Source: CAYTLQ01 sp964438715 (lineage in GTDB: Bacteria > Bacteroidota > Ignavibacteria > Ignavibacteriales > Ignavibacteriaceae). From it: DNA of 19,267 nt. Under the pieces are notes generated by a model. The model saw nothing but the letters and a program-made list of their open reading frames with translations, was not told the DNA's origin and searched no databases. Shown in pieces: positions 1-8,061 of the stretch. The first letter of the stretch is position 1; each line of letters begins with the position of its first letter. The position numbers and the translations under genes are program-made. Location of the stretch: contig CAYTLQ010000069.1 in NCBI GenBank assembly GCA_964438715.1, forward strand, positions 1 to 19,267, given 5' to 3'.

Positions 1-5
1 CCAAC

Positions 6-49
6 GGATCTTCGATCCAGAGGATTTAACAATCCAGAGGATCTTCGAT
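6..49. repeat. Short tandem palindromic repeats at the left edge
   Basis: Two small palindromes lie in tandem: GGATC-TTC-GATCC (6-18) and GGATT-TAAC-AATCC (22-35). Each is followed by AGA, and then the first unit begins again (GGATCTTCGAT, 39-49). The repeat period is 33 bp for the pair. The array may continue left of the window, so its full size is unknown. There are too few units, and no long spacers, for a CRISPR. It could be a REP-like or minisatellite-like intergenic element. Apart from this and the small ORF at 219, I see nothing recognisable in 50-218. Confidence 0.6.
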
Positions 50-218
50 TTTGGTTATTAAAATAAATCTAAGCTCCAAATGCTGTACAACTAATAATTT
101 TGAAAATTCTCCATTCGATATTATATTTATCAATGTATCTTGTCTTGAAAACTCCTGTATTCACAGCCCCCTATAAAAATTCGTTCTATTCAGAATTATT
201 AACAAAAGAGGAGTGCAT

Positions 219-341
219 ATGAAGCTTTTCGTGCTGATTATAATCATTTCAGTATTTAGCGGGCAATTACGAAGCCAACAAATCAATCATTCTTCAAATT
301 ATGATTTCATTACAGGAAATAAATTATCGCAGAGTATGTAA
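219..341 (+). CDS. Short signal-peptide-like ORF, possible gene remnant
   Basis: Forty codons, ATG to TAA. A purine-rich stretch (AAAAGAGGAG) lies a few bases upstream and could act as ribosome binding site. The product starts MKLFVLIIIISVFSG, a lysine followed by a strongly hydrophobic run. It then gives QLRSQQ, which looks like a signal-peptidase I region, and only about 20 polar residues before the stop. That is the form of the N-terminus of a secreted protein cut off shortly after the signal peptide. It could be a truncated gene or a tiny secreted peptide. No family is recognisable. It is convergent with the lipid gene that ends at 360. Confidence 0.4.
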   Translation: MKLFVLIIIISVFSGQLRSQQINHSSNYDFITGNKLSQSM

Positions 342-359
342 AACTCTATTAATAATTAG

Positions 360-2831
360 TTATCCTGCCAGATCAGCTTTCAGAATCCGGTGTACCAAAT
401 CAGAAAGTGAATTATAATCGTGCCCTGCGGGGTACACGGGTTTATTAAATTTCACTTTAATGTGCTTAAATGGTTTAGGAAAAATACTGCCTCGAGGAAG
501 AGCGTCGTAAGCACCTTTTATCGAAACAGGTACAATTGGGACATTTAGCTCTCTGCTCAGAATGGCAAATGCTTTTTTGAAGCTCCCAAGTTCACCATTA
601 CGGCTTCGTGTTCCTTCAGGGAATATCATTATTTTTTTCCCTTTTTGTAGTAATGCCGCAAGTTTTTGTAACGATTGTTTAAGGTCTTTATTAATATCCA
701 TTATTACAACATTGTTTCTGGTAGCAAATGCCCGTATTAATGGATTTCGCACATGCTTTTCCTTTGCATAAAAATATGTTTCTCTCATCGCCTTATTGCT
801 GAGAAAAATAGATACAAAAAGCCCATCAAGAAAACTCTGATGGTTGGGTGCAATAATCACTGGTCCGTCAGGCAGGTTTTCTCTGCCCTCCGCTTTAAGC
901 CTGAAATAAAGTGAGAACCCAATCCGCGAAATATTTTTAATAAGATTTTGGGTAAACATATTTTTGGGAAGGGAAAGGTCTATTCTTTCTTTAAGTATTT
1001 CGCTCCATCGTACTGCTTCATGAGAAAATTTCTTCTTTTTCTCTCTCATGTAAGAAGCAATCCGCTCTACTGTAGGATGATGTGTGAAAGTATCTTCGTG
1101 GAGTTCGATACCGAAAGAAGATTCAAGAAAGGTCTGGAAGCTTATTTTGTCAAGTGAATCTAGCCCAAGGTCCAATTGAAGATGATCATCAGGATTAACC
1201 AGAACATTCTTTTGTTCTTTCAGGTAATCTCGTATAATTACATATTCTTCAAAATCAGGTTCTGTTTCTGAGGAATTCTTTTTTTCATCAGTTGAAGTAA
1301 TAGTTTCAAGTTTATACCGTTGAATTTTTCCAAGACGGGTCTTAGGTAACTCTTCTTTTTGAATGAAGAATTTTGTTAGATGTTTATAAGGAGAGGCATT
1401 CGCATTATAAAGATCAATTACATTCCAGCGTACTTCCTCACTGATATCGGAGATATTTAACTCTTTGACCTTCTGAAAATCAGGATAGATGGCAACAGAG
1501 AGTTTATCATCTTTCATGAACACTCCGGCTTCGGCGACAATAGGAGAAATTTCCTTCAATTTAAATTCTATTTCTTCAGGATTAATATTTTTCCCATTCG
1601 AGAGGACAATTATATCTTTTTTTCTTCCGGTTATATGAATAAAACCCTGACTGTCGAAGTATCCCAGATCACCGGTGTGGAGCCATCCATCTTTAATAAT
1701 TGCCGCAGTTGCTTCAGGCTTATTAAAGTACCCTTGCATAATATTTCGTCCACGGGCAACAATTTCGCCATCTCTGGACTCAACCTCCATTCCCGGCATT
1801 TTTTCACCAGCAGAACCAATTTTCCATCTGCCAGGTCGGGTAAAGGTAATCATTGGGGCAGCTTCAGTCATTCCGAAACCTTCAAGCATCTCGAATCCCA
1901 GAGTCTTGAAATCAGCGGCAACATTTTCATCGAGTTTTGCCCCGCCGCAAACCATATAGGTTACATTTCCCCCAAAACGATCATGAACCTTCTTGAATAT
2001 CTTTTTTGAGAACGAAGATGAGCCGACTGTTTTTGCAATTTTGAATAAAGCATGTGCAACTTTTTGCTTCCTGATTTTATCCATAATACCGTTACGAATT
2101 GCCGCATAAAGTCGGGGGACACCGATCATAATTGCAACTTTATTTTTTTGTAAAGTTTGAATAATATCCTCAGACGCCATTGAGGGCGACATTGCAACAA
2201 GGCCTCCAACGAAGAGTGGCGCAATCATAGATCCAAGTAAGGGAAAAATATGATGAAGCGGTAGGAGCAGTAACACACTTCTGTGTGCAGTGTATATTGG
2301 TATATAGCTCGTAACAGCCTCAATGTTGGCAAGGAGATTATCAAAAGATAACATAACACCTTTGGGGCTTCCGGTAGTGCCTGATGTGTAAATAATGACA
2401 GCTGTTTTGTTTATATCCTGTATGGAGAGCCTTTCAGGCACCTGATTGATGGCAGGTAGCTGCAGAGAATCAATTTTTATTTTAACAGGTTTATTTTTTG
2501 CTTTTTTAAGAGCATCCTCAAAAGTTTTTGCAGTAGCATCGGAGTAGAATACCACACCGGGGCTGCAATCATCAAAAATATAGGCAACCTCATCAGCTGA
2601 TGCAAGATAGTCTATAGGTACCGGAGTAGTGTTGTTTACCCAAGAGGAAAAAAATGTATAAATCCATTGGGGACAGTTATGAGCAAAAATTGCCACTCTT
2701 TCACACTGATAGTTTTCCCAAAGCTTAGCAGTGGCATAAATATTATTGAGTAATGAACTGTATGGAATTTCTTCCGACCCGTAAGTGATTGCAATTGTTT
2801 CTTTTGAACTGATAAAGGTTACTTCTTGCAT
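360..2831 (-). CDS. Acyl-ACP/CoA ligase - acyl carrier domain - PlsC acyltransferase fusion
   Basis: This 823-residue multidomain enzyme probably activates a fatty acid with ATP, loads it on its own carrier domain and transfers it to a lysophospholipid or glycerol-phosphate acceptor. Residues 1 to about 510 are an adenylate-forming domain. They contain the P-loop YTSGTTGSPKG (148-158), GFGMTEAAP (318-326), TGDLGYF (386-392), GRKKDIIVLSNGKNI (402-416) and a C-terminal catalytic lysine in LGKIQRY (K502). Residues about 525-600 form a carrier domain with LGLDSL, where S559 is the expected phosphopantetheine site. Residues about 640-820 are PlsC-like, with NHQSFLD (H664, D669) and FPEGTRSR (737-744). 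E. coli Aas has the two enzymatic domains in the opposite order and no carrier domain, so Aas-like lysophospholipid acylation is an analogy. Start taken at the first ATG; the ribosome site is weak. Confidence 0.88.
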   Translation of the reverse strand: MQEVTFISSKETIAITYGSEEIPYSSLLNNIYATAKLWENYQCERVAIFAHNCPQWIYTFFSSWVNNTTPVPIDYLASADEVAYIFDDCSPGVVFYSDATAKTFEDALKKAKNKPVKIKIDSLQLPAINQVPERLSIQDINKTAVIIYTSGTTGSPKGVMLSFDNLLANIEAVTSYIPIYTAHRSVLLLLPLHHIFPLLGSMIAPLFVGGLVAMSPSMASEDIIQTLQKNKVAIMIGVPRLYAAIRNGIMDKIRKQKVAHALFKIAKTVGSSSFSKKIFKKVHDRFGGNVTYMVCGGAKLDENVAADFKTLGFEMLEGFGMTEAAPMITFTRPGRWKIGSAGEKMPGMEVESRDGEIVARGRNIMQGYFNKPEATAAIIKDGWLHTGDLGYFDSQGFIHITGRKKDIIVLSNGKNINPEEIEFKLKEISPIVAEAGVFMKDDKLSVAIYPDFQKVKELNISDISEEVRWNVIDLYNANASPYKHLTKFFIQKEELPKTRLGKIQRYKLETITSTDEKKNSSETEPDFEEYVIIRDYLKEQKNVLVNPDDHLQLDLGLDSLDKISFQTFLESSFGIELHEDTFTHHPTVERIASYMREKKKKFSHEAVRWSEILKERIDLSLPKNMFTQNLIKNISRIGFSLYFRLKAEGRENLPDGPVIIAPNHQSFLDGLFVSIFLSNKAMRETYFYAKEKHVRNPLIRAFATRNNVVIMDINKDLKQSLQKLAALLQKGKKIMIFPEGTRSRNGELGSFKKAFAILSRELNVPIVPVSIKGAYDALPRGSIFPKPFKHIKVKFNKPVYPAGHDYNSLSDLVHRILKADLAG

Positions 2832-3001
2832 ATATATTGAATATTTAGTATTAGGATTATTACGCGTGAAAGATATTTATTGTACTGATATTTTGCTTTA
2901 CAAGGTTGTACAAAATAATAAATAAAAAGGGTCTGAAATATTTTACTAAGAATTAGCTAAAAATAAAACCGAAGCATTTGTGCAGTGAGATAAGAACTCA
3001 G

Positions 3002-3499
3002 CTACTTTAAATTAACAAATTGCGTGGGGAAGTTTAGATCAGCTTCGCGTATTAGTTTTATTACTGACTGCAGGTCGTCAATCTTCGGTGCAGAAACCCG
3101 TACCTGTTCATCCTGAATTTGTGCATTAACTTTTAATTTGCTCTCTTTTATCATCTTTGTAATAATCTTTGCATTTTCTTTCGAAATACCACTTTGTAAC
3201 AAAATCTTTTGTTTCAGAGTACCTCCTGATGCAGTTTCAACATCTTCATATTTTAGTGCTTTAATGGAGATACCTCTTTTAATGAATTTGGATTGGAGAA
3301 TGTCTATACTCTGTTTAAGAGAGTAGTCATCTTTCGTGTGGATATTAAGAAATTTATCTTTTTTATTTAGTTCAATTGTCGTGTGCGAATCTTTCAGATC
3401 GTACCGTTGGGTGATTTCTTTAATTGCCTGATTGACGGCATTGTCAACTTCCTGAAAATCAATTTCAGAAACTATATCAAATGAGTGATTGGTTGCCAT
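3002..3499 (-). CDS. yajQ: YajQ family nucleotide-binding protein
   Basis: The product is 165 residues if started at ATG 3499, beginning MATNHSFDIVSEIDFQEVDNA. This matches the start and length (about 163) of E. coli YajQ. The longer reading from 3535 would begin upstream of the promoter element at 3523-3530 and is unlikely; AGGA lies at a proper distance before 3499. Family landmarks are the internal ITQRYDLKDS and KQKILLQSGISKENAK stretches and C-terminal VRVSAPKIDDLQ. YajQ proteins have two ferredoxin-like domains and bind nucleotides; c-di-GMP binding is reported for a Xanthomonas member. The role here is unknown. It has its own promoter and is separated from the upstream suf operon by a terminator hairpin. 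Confidence 0.93.
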   Translation of the reverse strand: MATNHSFDIVSEIDFQEVDNAVNQAIKEITQRYDLKDSHTTIELNKKDKFLNIHTKDDYSLKQSIDILQSKFIKRGISIKALKYEDVETASGGTLKQKILLQSGISKENAKIITKMIKESKLKVNAQIQDEQVRVSAPKIDDLQSVIKLIREADLNFPTQFVNLK

Positions 3500-3522
3500 G
3501 TAATTCCTGTTTAATCGTAATG

Positions 3523-3530
3523 CAAATTTA
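3523..3530 (-). promoter_or_regulatory. Candidate -7 promoter element for yajQ
   Basis: On the minus strand the sequence is TAAATTTG, an exact match to the Bacteroidota TAnnTTTG element. It sits about 24 nt before the ATG at 3499. No clear -33 TTG is found 19-21 nt upstream, so support comes from the -7 match and position only. It lies downstream of the suf terminator, consistent with separate transcription. Confidence 0.45.
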
Positions 3531-3568
3531 CGCAATGTTGAGGATTTTTGAGAGTAGAGAAAAGCAGA

Positions 3569-3586
3569 TGCCGGAAAAATCCGGCA
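3569..3586 (-). terminator. Hairpin terminator of the suf operon
   Basis: A perfect 7-bp inverted repeat, TGCCGGA-AAAA-TCCGGCA, begins four bases past the rrf2 stop codon. Read in the direction of the operon it is followed by a pyrimidine-rich tract (CTGCTTTTCTC). The U-run is imperfect, but stem, loop and position fit an intrinsic terminator. Confidence 0.75.
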
Positions 3587-3590
3587 TATA

Positions 3591-4049
3591 TTAAATACTC
3601 TCGGAAACTGAGCTTACATGATGATATGTATCTTGTTCTGAAGCAATAAGGTCGGAGAGATATGTCCTGTTCAGAACAGAATCAACAGAATTTTGGACAG
3701 CCTTCCAGAGTGATCGGATAGAGCAATCGATTGAATGAGTGCAGATGTTATCGGCGCCGGAATGGTCTAAGCAGAATGTAGGCTCAAAAAGTCTGCCCCC
3801 AAGAACAGCTAGTACATCACCTACACGGATTTTTGTAGGAGGTAATGCAAGTTTATAACCACCTGACTGTCCCCGTGAGCTTTCGATAAATCCGCCCATT
3901 CTTAAGATACGCAAAAGTTTACCGACATTTGCCTGCGTGAGACCTTCTAATTGGCTAATCTCGGGGATGGTAAGTCCATCCCCTGATTCATTTTTTGCAA
4001 TTCGCAGGAGACACCGAAGACCATATTCTTCCTGTGTGCTGAATTTCAT
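3591..4049 (-). CDS. Rrf2/IscR-family Fe-S-sensing transcriptional regulator
   Basis: A 152-residue Rrf2-family protein. The N-terminal winged helix (1 to about 75) has KFSTQEEYGLRCLLRIA, a recognition helix region QANVGKLLRILR (39-50) and the wing SRGQSGGYKLA. The C-terminal half holds three cysteines, C93, C103 and C109, in the usual cluster-binding region. IscR has Cys-X5-Cys-X5-Cys, whereas here the first gap is wider (X9), so the ligand set may differ. As last gene of the suf operon, 15 bp after the bacilliredoxin gene, it most likely senses Fe-S status and controls suf transcription. That control is inferred from family and position; no consensus operator is known to me for this lineage. 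Confidence 0.88.
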   Translation of the reverse strand: MKFSTQEEYGLRCLLRIAKNESGDGLTIPEISQLEGLTQANVGKLLRILRMGGFIESSRGQSGGYKLALPPTKIRVGDVLAVLGGRLFEPTFCLDHSGADNICTHSIDCSIRSLWKAVQNSVDSVLNRTYLSDLIASEQDTYHHVSSVSESI

Positions 4050-4064
4050 CGATGAAACACCCCT

Positions 4065-4601
4065 TCAATTCCCTTTGAAAGGCGGTATTTTGGAGCCGCA
4101 GGCTTTTGCATGAACTATTTCTTTATACTGTTCCGGACTTACAGAAGGACCTTTTGCTGAACAATATTTATTAAATACAGCAACGAGTTTTGCGGCAATT
4201 TGTTCGTAAGTATATCCTTCAATTTCGTATCGGGGGAGGAAGTGAAGTAGCTCACCATTTTTAAATAAAGCCATACTCGGCGAGGATGGTGGATAGCCAG
4301 TAATATAACTGCGTGCGCGATCTACGGCATCTCTTTCCTGACCGGCAAATACTGTTACAAGGCGGTCGGGAATGATATCGTTTTGTAATGCAAGTGAAAC
4401 ACCGGGACGAGCTCCGCCTGCCGCACAACCGCAAACTGAATTTACAACTAAAAGAACTGTTTTGTCGTCATTGACTTTTATAGCAGAATCTACGGCTTCA
4501 GGAGAGAGAAGCTGTTCAAACCCAACAGCCATTAATTCTTCGCGCATTGGCCTTACGGCGTCTTCGTCATACATTGGCGGACGAGATAATACATTTAACA
4601 T
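4065..4601 (-). CDS. Bacilliredoxin (BrxA/BrxB, YphP/YqiW family)
   Basis: The product has 178 residues and a thioredoxin-like fold. Its diagnostic NSVCGCAAGGARPG contains the CGC active site (C57, C59). In Bacillus, bacilliredoxins remove bacillithiol from oxidised protein cysteines; whether this host makes bacillithiol cannot be told from the window. The Bacillus proteins are about 144 residues. This one has a C-terminal tail from about 145 with two extra cysteines (C147, C168 in KACGSKIPP), which could act as a resolving cysteine or bind metal. GGAG lies 8 bp before the ATG. It sits inside the suf operon between sufT and rrf2, suggesting protection or repair of Fe-S assembly thiols under oxidative stress. 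Confidence 0.88.
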   Translation of the reverse strand: MLNVLSRPPMYDEDAVRPMREELMAVGFEQLLSPEAVDSAIKVNDDKTVLLVVNSVCGCAAGGARPGVSLALQNDIIPDRLVTVFAGQERDAVDRARSYITGYPPSSPSMALFKNGELLHFLPRYEIEGYTYEQIAAKLVAVFNKYCSAKGPSVSPEQYKEIVHAKACGSKIPPFKGN

Positions 4602-4632
4602 TAATTACTCCATTTCTGTTATATAGGTATCG

Positions 4633-4953
4633 TTAAAAAAATCCGAGTTCAACTTTTGCAACTTCGCTCATCATTTCTTTCTGCCATGGCGGATTCCAGA
4701 CGAGTTCAATCTTTACTTTTCCAATTCCGGGTATTTTTTCAAGTTTTTGCTGTACTTCTCCCGGAAGAGTTCCTGCCACCGGACACATCGGTGAGGTTAA
4801 TGTCATGATAACAGTAAGATTACCTTCCAAATCAAAACGAAGTTCGTAGATAAGTCCTAACTCCCAGATATCAACCGGAATTTCCGGATCATAGCAGGTC
4901 TTTAGGACCATTATAGCTTTTTCCTGAAGTTCCTCAATATTTTTTTGTTCCAT
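4633..4953 (-). CDS. sufT: SufT, MIP18/DUF59 Fe-S assembly factor
   Basis: A 106-residue single MIP18-family domain (formerly DUF59). Key features are the N-terminal helix, DPEIPVDIWELGLIY (22-36), TLTSPMCPVAG with the conserved cysteine C57, and VWNPPW (85-90). SufT-type proteins help Fe-S cluster maturation or transfer to targets such as aconitase when demand is high. The gene begins one base after the sufU stop codon, so translation is probably coupled. It is the short form without extra domains. Confidence 0.9.
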   Translation of the reverse strand: MEQKNIEELQEKAIMVLKTCYDPEIPVDIWELGLIYELRFDLEGNLTVIMTLTSPMCPVAGTLPGEVQQKLEKIPGIGKVKIELVWNPPWQKEMMSEVAKVELGFF

Positions 4954-4954
4954 G

Positions 4955-5413
4955 TTATTCTGTGGTTATGGTTTTTTGATCGTTTCTTACTGCGGCCTCG
5001 AGTGTGTGCCATGCTAATGTTGCACATTTTACACGAGCAGGAAATTCCTTTACCCCTTGTAAGATGGCAAGTTTATCAAGATCCTCAAATGTATCATTAT
5101 CAGAGGAGTTGCCGGTTACCATGTCGTGAAAGCGGTTGAATATCCTCTCCACTTCCCCGATAGATTTTCCTTTAATAATCTCGGTCATTAAACTGGCGGA
5201 AGATTTCGAAATTGCACAACCCGAGCCTTCAAATTTTACATCAGTAACAACCCCATTATTTACTACGAGATAAAGATGAAGGTGGTCGCCGCAAAGTGGG
5301 TTAAAACCTTCAGCATCGTGTGTGGGATGCTCTAATTTCCCGAAATTTTTTGGGTTTTTATTATGATCAAGAATAACCTGCTGGTATAACTCGCGCAAAT
5401 CGGGGTTTATCAT
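4955..5413 (-). CDS. sufU: SufU zinc-dependent sulfurtransferase
   Basis: A 152-residue SufU/IscU-superfamily protein. C41 and D43 in NPLCGD, C66 in GSGCAIS and C130 in RVKCATLAW are the expected zinc/sulfur residues. The insert between the second and third cysteines, around residues 100-120, marks it as SufU rather than scaffold IscU. SufU takes the persulfide from SufS and passes it to the SufBCD scaffold. Its ATG overlaps the sufS stop as ATGA, a sign of translational coupling and matched production with SufS. Confidence 0.95.
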   Translation of the reverse strand: MINPDLRELYQQVILDHNKNPKNFGKLEHPTHDAEGFNPLCGDHLHLYLVVNNGVVTDVKFEGSGCAISKSSASLMTEIIKGKSIGEVERIFNRFHDMVTGNSSDNDTFEDLDKLAILQGVKEFPARVKCATLAWHTLEAAVRNDQKTITTE

Positions 5414-6663
5414 GCGAACACCTTGAAAACCTTTCTTATTGCTTCAGCGGCAAAGGATATTTCATCTTTTGTATTGTAGAATGCTAATGAAATTCGTGCA
5501 GTGGCCGGAATATTAAATCTTTTCATTACCGGTTGAGTACAATGATGCCCCGTACGAATCGCAATCCCTTCAAAATCCATAATTGTACCGATATCGTGAG
5601 GATGAATTCCTTCAAGTACGAATGAGAATGCACCGGTTCTGTTCTTTGCAGTACCAATGAGTTTCAGATTATCAATTTTTGAAAGTTCATCTAAAGTAAA
5701 AACTGAAAGTTCATCTTCATATTTTTTGATTGCATTAAAGCCAACCGAATTTATGTAGTCAATTGCCGCACCCAGCCCGATAACGCCTTCGATATTCGGG
5801 GTTCCGGCTTCAAATTTATAGGGGAGATCATTATATATGGTTTTTTCAAAGGTTACAGAGGCAATCATATCACCACCGCCTTGATATGGTGGCATTGCGT
5901 CAAGCAAATCCTTTTTACCAAATAAAACTCCAATACCGGTGGGACCATACAGTTTGTGTCCGGAGAAAACATAAAAATCACAGTCGAGCGCCTGAACATC
6001 AACTGATATGTGCTGAATAGCTTGTGCGCCATCAATAAGCACTTTAGCACCTGAGCTACGGCTCAACTCTACTATTTCTTCAACAGGATTAATAGTGCCG
6101 AGTGAATTGGAAACATGAACTAATGAAACAAGTTTTGTACGATTAGAGAGCAATTTTCGGAATTCTTCAATGATTAATTCACCCGAATCACTGATTGGTA
6201 TGACCTTAAGAATTGCTTTTTTCTCTTCGCAAAGCATTTGCCATGGAACAATATTGGAATGATGTTCCATAGCAGAAATTATGATTTCGTCACCCTCTCC
6301 TATAAATTTTCTTCCAAACGATGAAGCAACGAGGTTAATAGATTCGGTTGTGCCCCTTGTAAAAATAATTTGTTTTTCTGAGGGAGCATTTATAAAGGAT
6401 GCAATTTTCTTCCTGCTTTCTTCATACTGTTTTGTGGCATTTTGACTGAGATAATGAACCCCGCGATGAATGTTAGAATTAGTATTCAAATAATAGGAAT
6501 TACATGCCGTTATTACACTAAGCGGCTTTTGCGTAGTGGCGGCATTATCAAGATATACTAATGGTTTGCCGTGCACCTGGGTACTGAGTATCGGAAAATC
6601 TTTTCGAATTTCCGTAACATCGAAAGTGTCTGATGAAGTAGTGTTTTTCAAAACAGTATGCAA
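5410..6663 (-). CDS. sufS: SufS cysteine desulfurase
   Basis: A 417-residue PLP enzyme that converts cysteine to alanine plus an enzyme-bound persulfide. Visible motifs are YLDNAATTQKP (37-47), EHHSNIVPWQ (133-142), the PLP lysine in FSGHKLYGPTG (K237) and the catalytic cysteine in RTGHHCTQP (C375). The short loop around the cysteine is typical of group II (SufS/CsdA) enzymes. Length fits the family (about 406 in E. coli). It follows sufD by 40 bp and overlaps sufU by 4 bp, so the sulfur donor and its acceptor are encoded as a pair. Confidence 0.97.
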   Translation of the reverse strand: MHTVLKNTTSSDTFDVTEIRKDFPILSTQVHGKPLVYLDNAATTQKPLSVITACNSYYLNTNSNIHRGVHYLSQNATKQYEESRKKIASFINAPSEKQIIFTRGTTESINLVASSFGRKFIGEGDEIIISAMEHHSNIVPWQMLCEEKKAILKVIPISDSGELIIEEFRKLLSNRTKLVSLVHVSNSLGTINPVEEIVELSRSSGAKVLIDGAQAIQHISVDVQALDCDFYVFSGHKLYGPTGIGVLFGKKDLLDAMPPYQGGGDMIASVTFEKTIYNDLPYKFEAGTPNIEGVIGLGAAIDYINSVGFNAIKKYEDELSVFTLDELSKIDNLKLIGTAKNRTGAFSFVLEGIHPHDIGTIMDFEGIAIRTGHHCTQPVMKRFNIPATARISLAFYNTKDEISFAAEAIRKVFKVFA

Positions 6664-6703
6664 AATTTTCCGGGTATTTTAATTAGAAATTACCAAATAA
6701 AAA

Positions 6704-8026
6704 TCACTCACTGAGCTTTTCAGCAATCCGGTTCTCCAGATACTCACGAACCTGATTAACTGAAATGGAATGAACGACATCACTGGCAAAGGCAAACACC
6801 AAAGTTGCTCTTGCCAATTCGGGACTAAAGCCTCGTGAGCGAAGATAGAACATTGCTTCAGAATCAAGCTGACCAATAGTGGCTCCATGGGAACACTTCA
6901 CATCATCAGCAAAAATCTCAAGCTGAGGTTTTGTATCAACCCGAGCATCAGGGGAGAGCAAAATATTTTTATTCTGCTGATACGCATTTGTTTTCTGAGC
7001 ATCAGGGTGTACCTTCACCTTTCCGTTGAAAACCGCTCTGCCGTTTCCATTAAGCACTCCCTTATAAAGTTCGTTACTCTGGCAATGGGCTTTTGCATGA
7101 TCCATGAGTGTGTGGTTGTCAATCAACTGTCCTTCATTAGCAAGATAAAGCCCGTGCAGATTGCATTCGCCATTTTCAGAAATAAATCGTGCGTTCAGAT
7201 CATTTCTTGCAATCCGGCTTCCAAAATTTATGTTATATGAAGTATAACGGCTGTCCCGTTCCAGTTGAGTTTCAATTGTGGAAATGTGAAACGATCCGAG
7301 CGATTCATTTTGTATTTTAATATGCTCAAGCTGTGCATTTTCACCCATAATTACTTCTGTAACAGCATTCGTGAAATACACTTCCGAATCTACTGTCTCA
7401 TAATTCTCAATGATTTTCATTTGTGCATTGGAGCCGAGTATAAAGAGGTTACGCGGATGTTTAACAGTTGCTCGCTTACCGGCTTGAATGTACAAAACAT
7501 GTAAAGGTTTTTCGAGAATGACATTGTTTTTTAGGTAAACAAATACACCGTCATTGAGGAATGCAGTATTTAAAGAATTGAAAATACTGTTTTCAGTTTT
7601 TGCAAGTGTTGCCAGGTGCCTGTAAACGAGATCCGGGTGTAGTTTTAATGCAGTTTTTAATGTAGTAATGGTAATCTGACCATTACCCGTAGAGATTCGT
7701 GAAAGTCCCGGCTTAAAAGCACCATTAACAAATACAAGAGTGTGATAATCGGCATCATCAAATAGAAAAGAGCCTAACTGTTCAGCAGTAATTTCGGAAT
7801 CCTCCGGTAAAGTCGCTTCGAATTCCGTAGAGAGCAAAGGATTAATATTAGTGTATTTCCACTCCTCCGATGATGTTGTCGGGAACTCAAGAGTATTGAA
7901 TCTTTCCAGAGCTGATTTACGAATTGAATGTAGTAAGGATGCTCTGTCACCATTAAGTGATGATTCGAAAGTATTGAAGTTTTCTTTAAAGAAACTTTTT
8001 AAATCTTCGGTTCTGGATTTATTCAT
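6704..8026 (-). CDS. sufD: SufD, scaffold component of the SufBCD complex
   Basis: A 440-residue protein if started at ATG 8026 (MNKSRTEDLKSFFKENF). The frame is open to 8101, but that would overlap sufC by 40 bp and add 25 residues unlike SufD. The C-terminal beta-helix and motif KCSHGATIGQLDSEAMFYLRSRG are clear. H380 matches the essential histidine reported as H360 in E. coli SufD, placed at the SufB-SufD interface where the cluster is built. It lies 35 bp after sufC. SufB and SufD are paralogues; this one has the shorter SufD form and lacks the SufB cysteine region. Confidence 0.94.
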   Translation of the reverse strand: MNKSRTEDLKSFFKENFNTFESSLNGDRASLLHSIRKSALERFNTLEFPTTSSEEWKYTNINPLLSTEFEATLPEDSEITAEQLGSFLFDDADYHTLVFVNGAFKPGLSRISTGNGQITITTLKTALKLHPDLVYRHLATLAKTENSIFNSLNTAFLNDGVFVYLKNNVILEKPLHVLYIQAGKRATVKHPRNLFILGSNAQMKIIENYETVDSEVYFTNAVTEVIMGENAQLEHIKIQNESLGSFHISTIETQLERDSRYTSYNINFGSRIARNDLNARFISENGECNLHGLYLANEGQLIDNHTLMDHAKAHCQSNELYKGVLNGNGRAVFNGKVKVHPDAQKTNAYQQNKNILLSPDARVDTKPQLEIFADDVKCSHGATIGQLDSEAMFYLRSRGFSPELARATLVFAFASDVVHSISVNQVREYLENRIAEKLSE

Positions 8027-8061
8027 AATATCGTTTTTCTTTTGTCTTCCTCGTAATGTAA

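Noticed and set aside
6..49. CRISPR array at the left edge
   Set aside because: Units are about 16 bp and palindromic, spacers are absent, and no cas genes are present.
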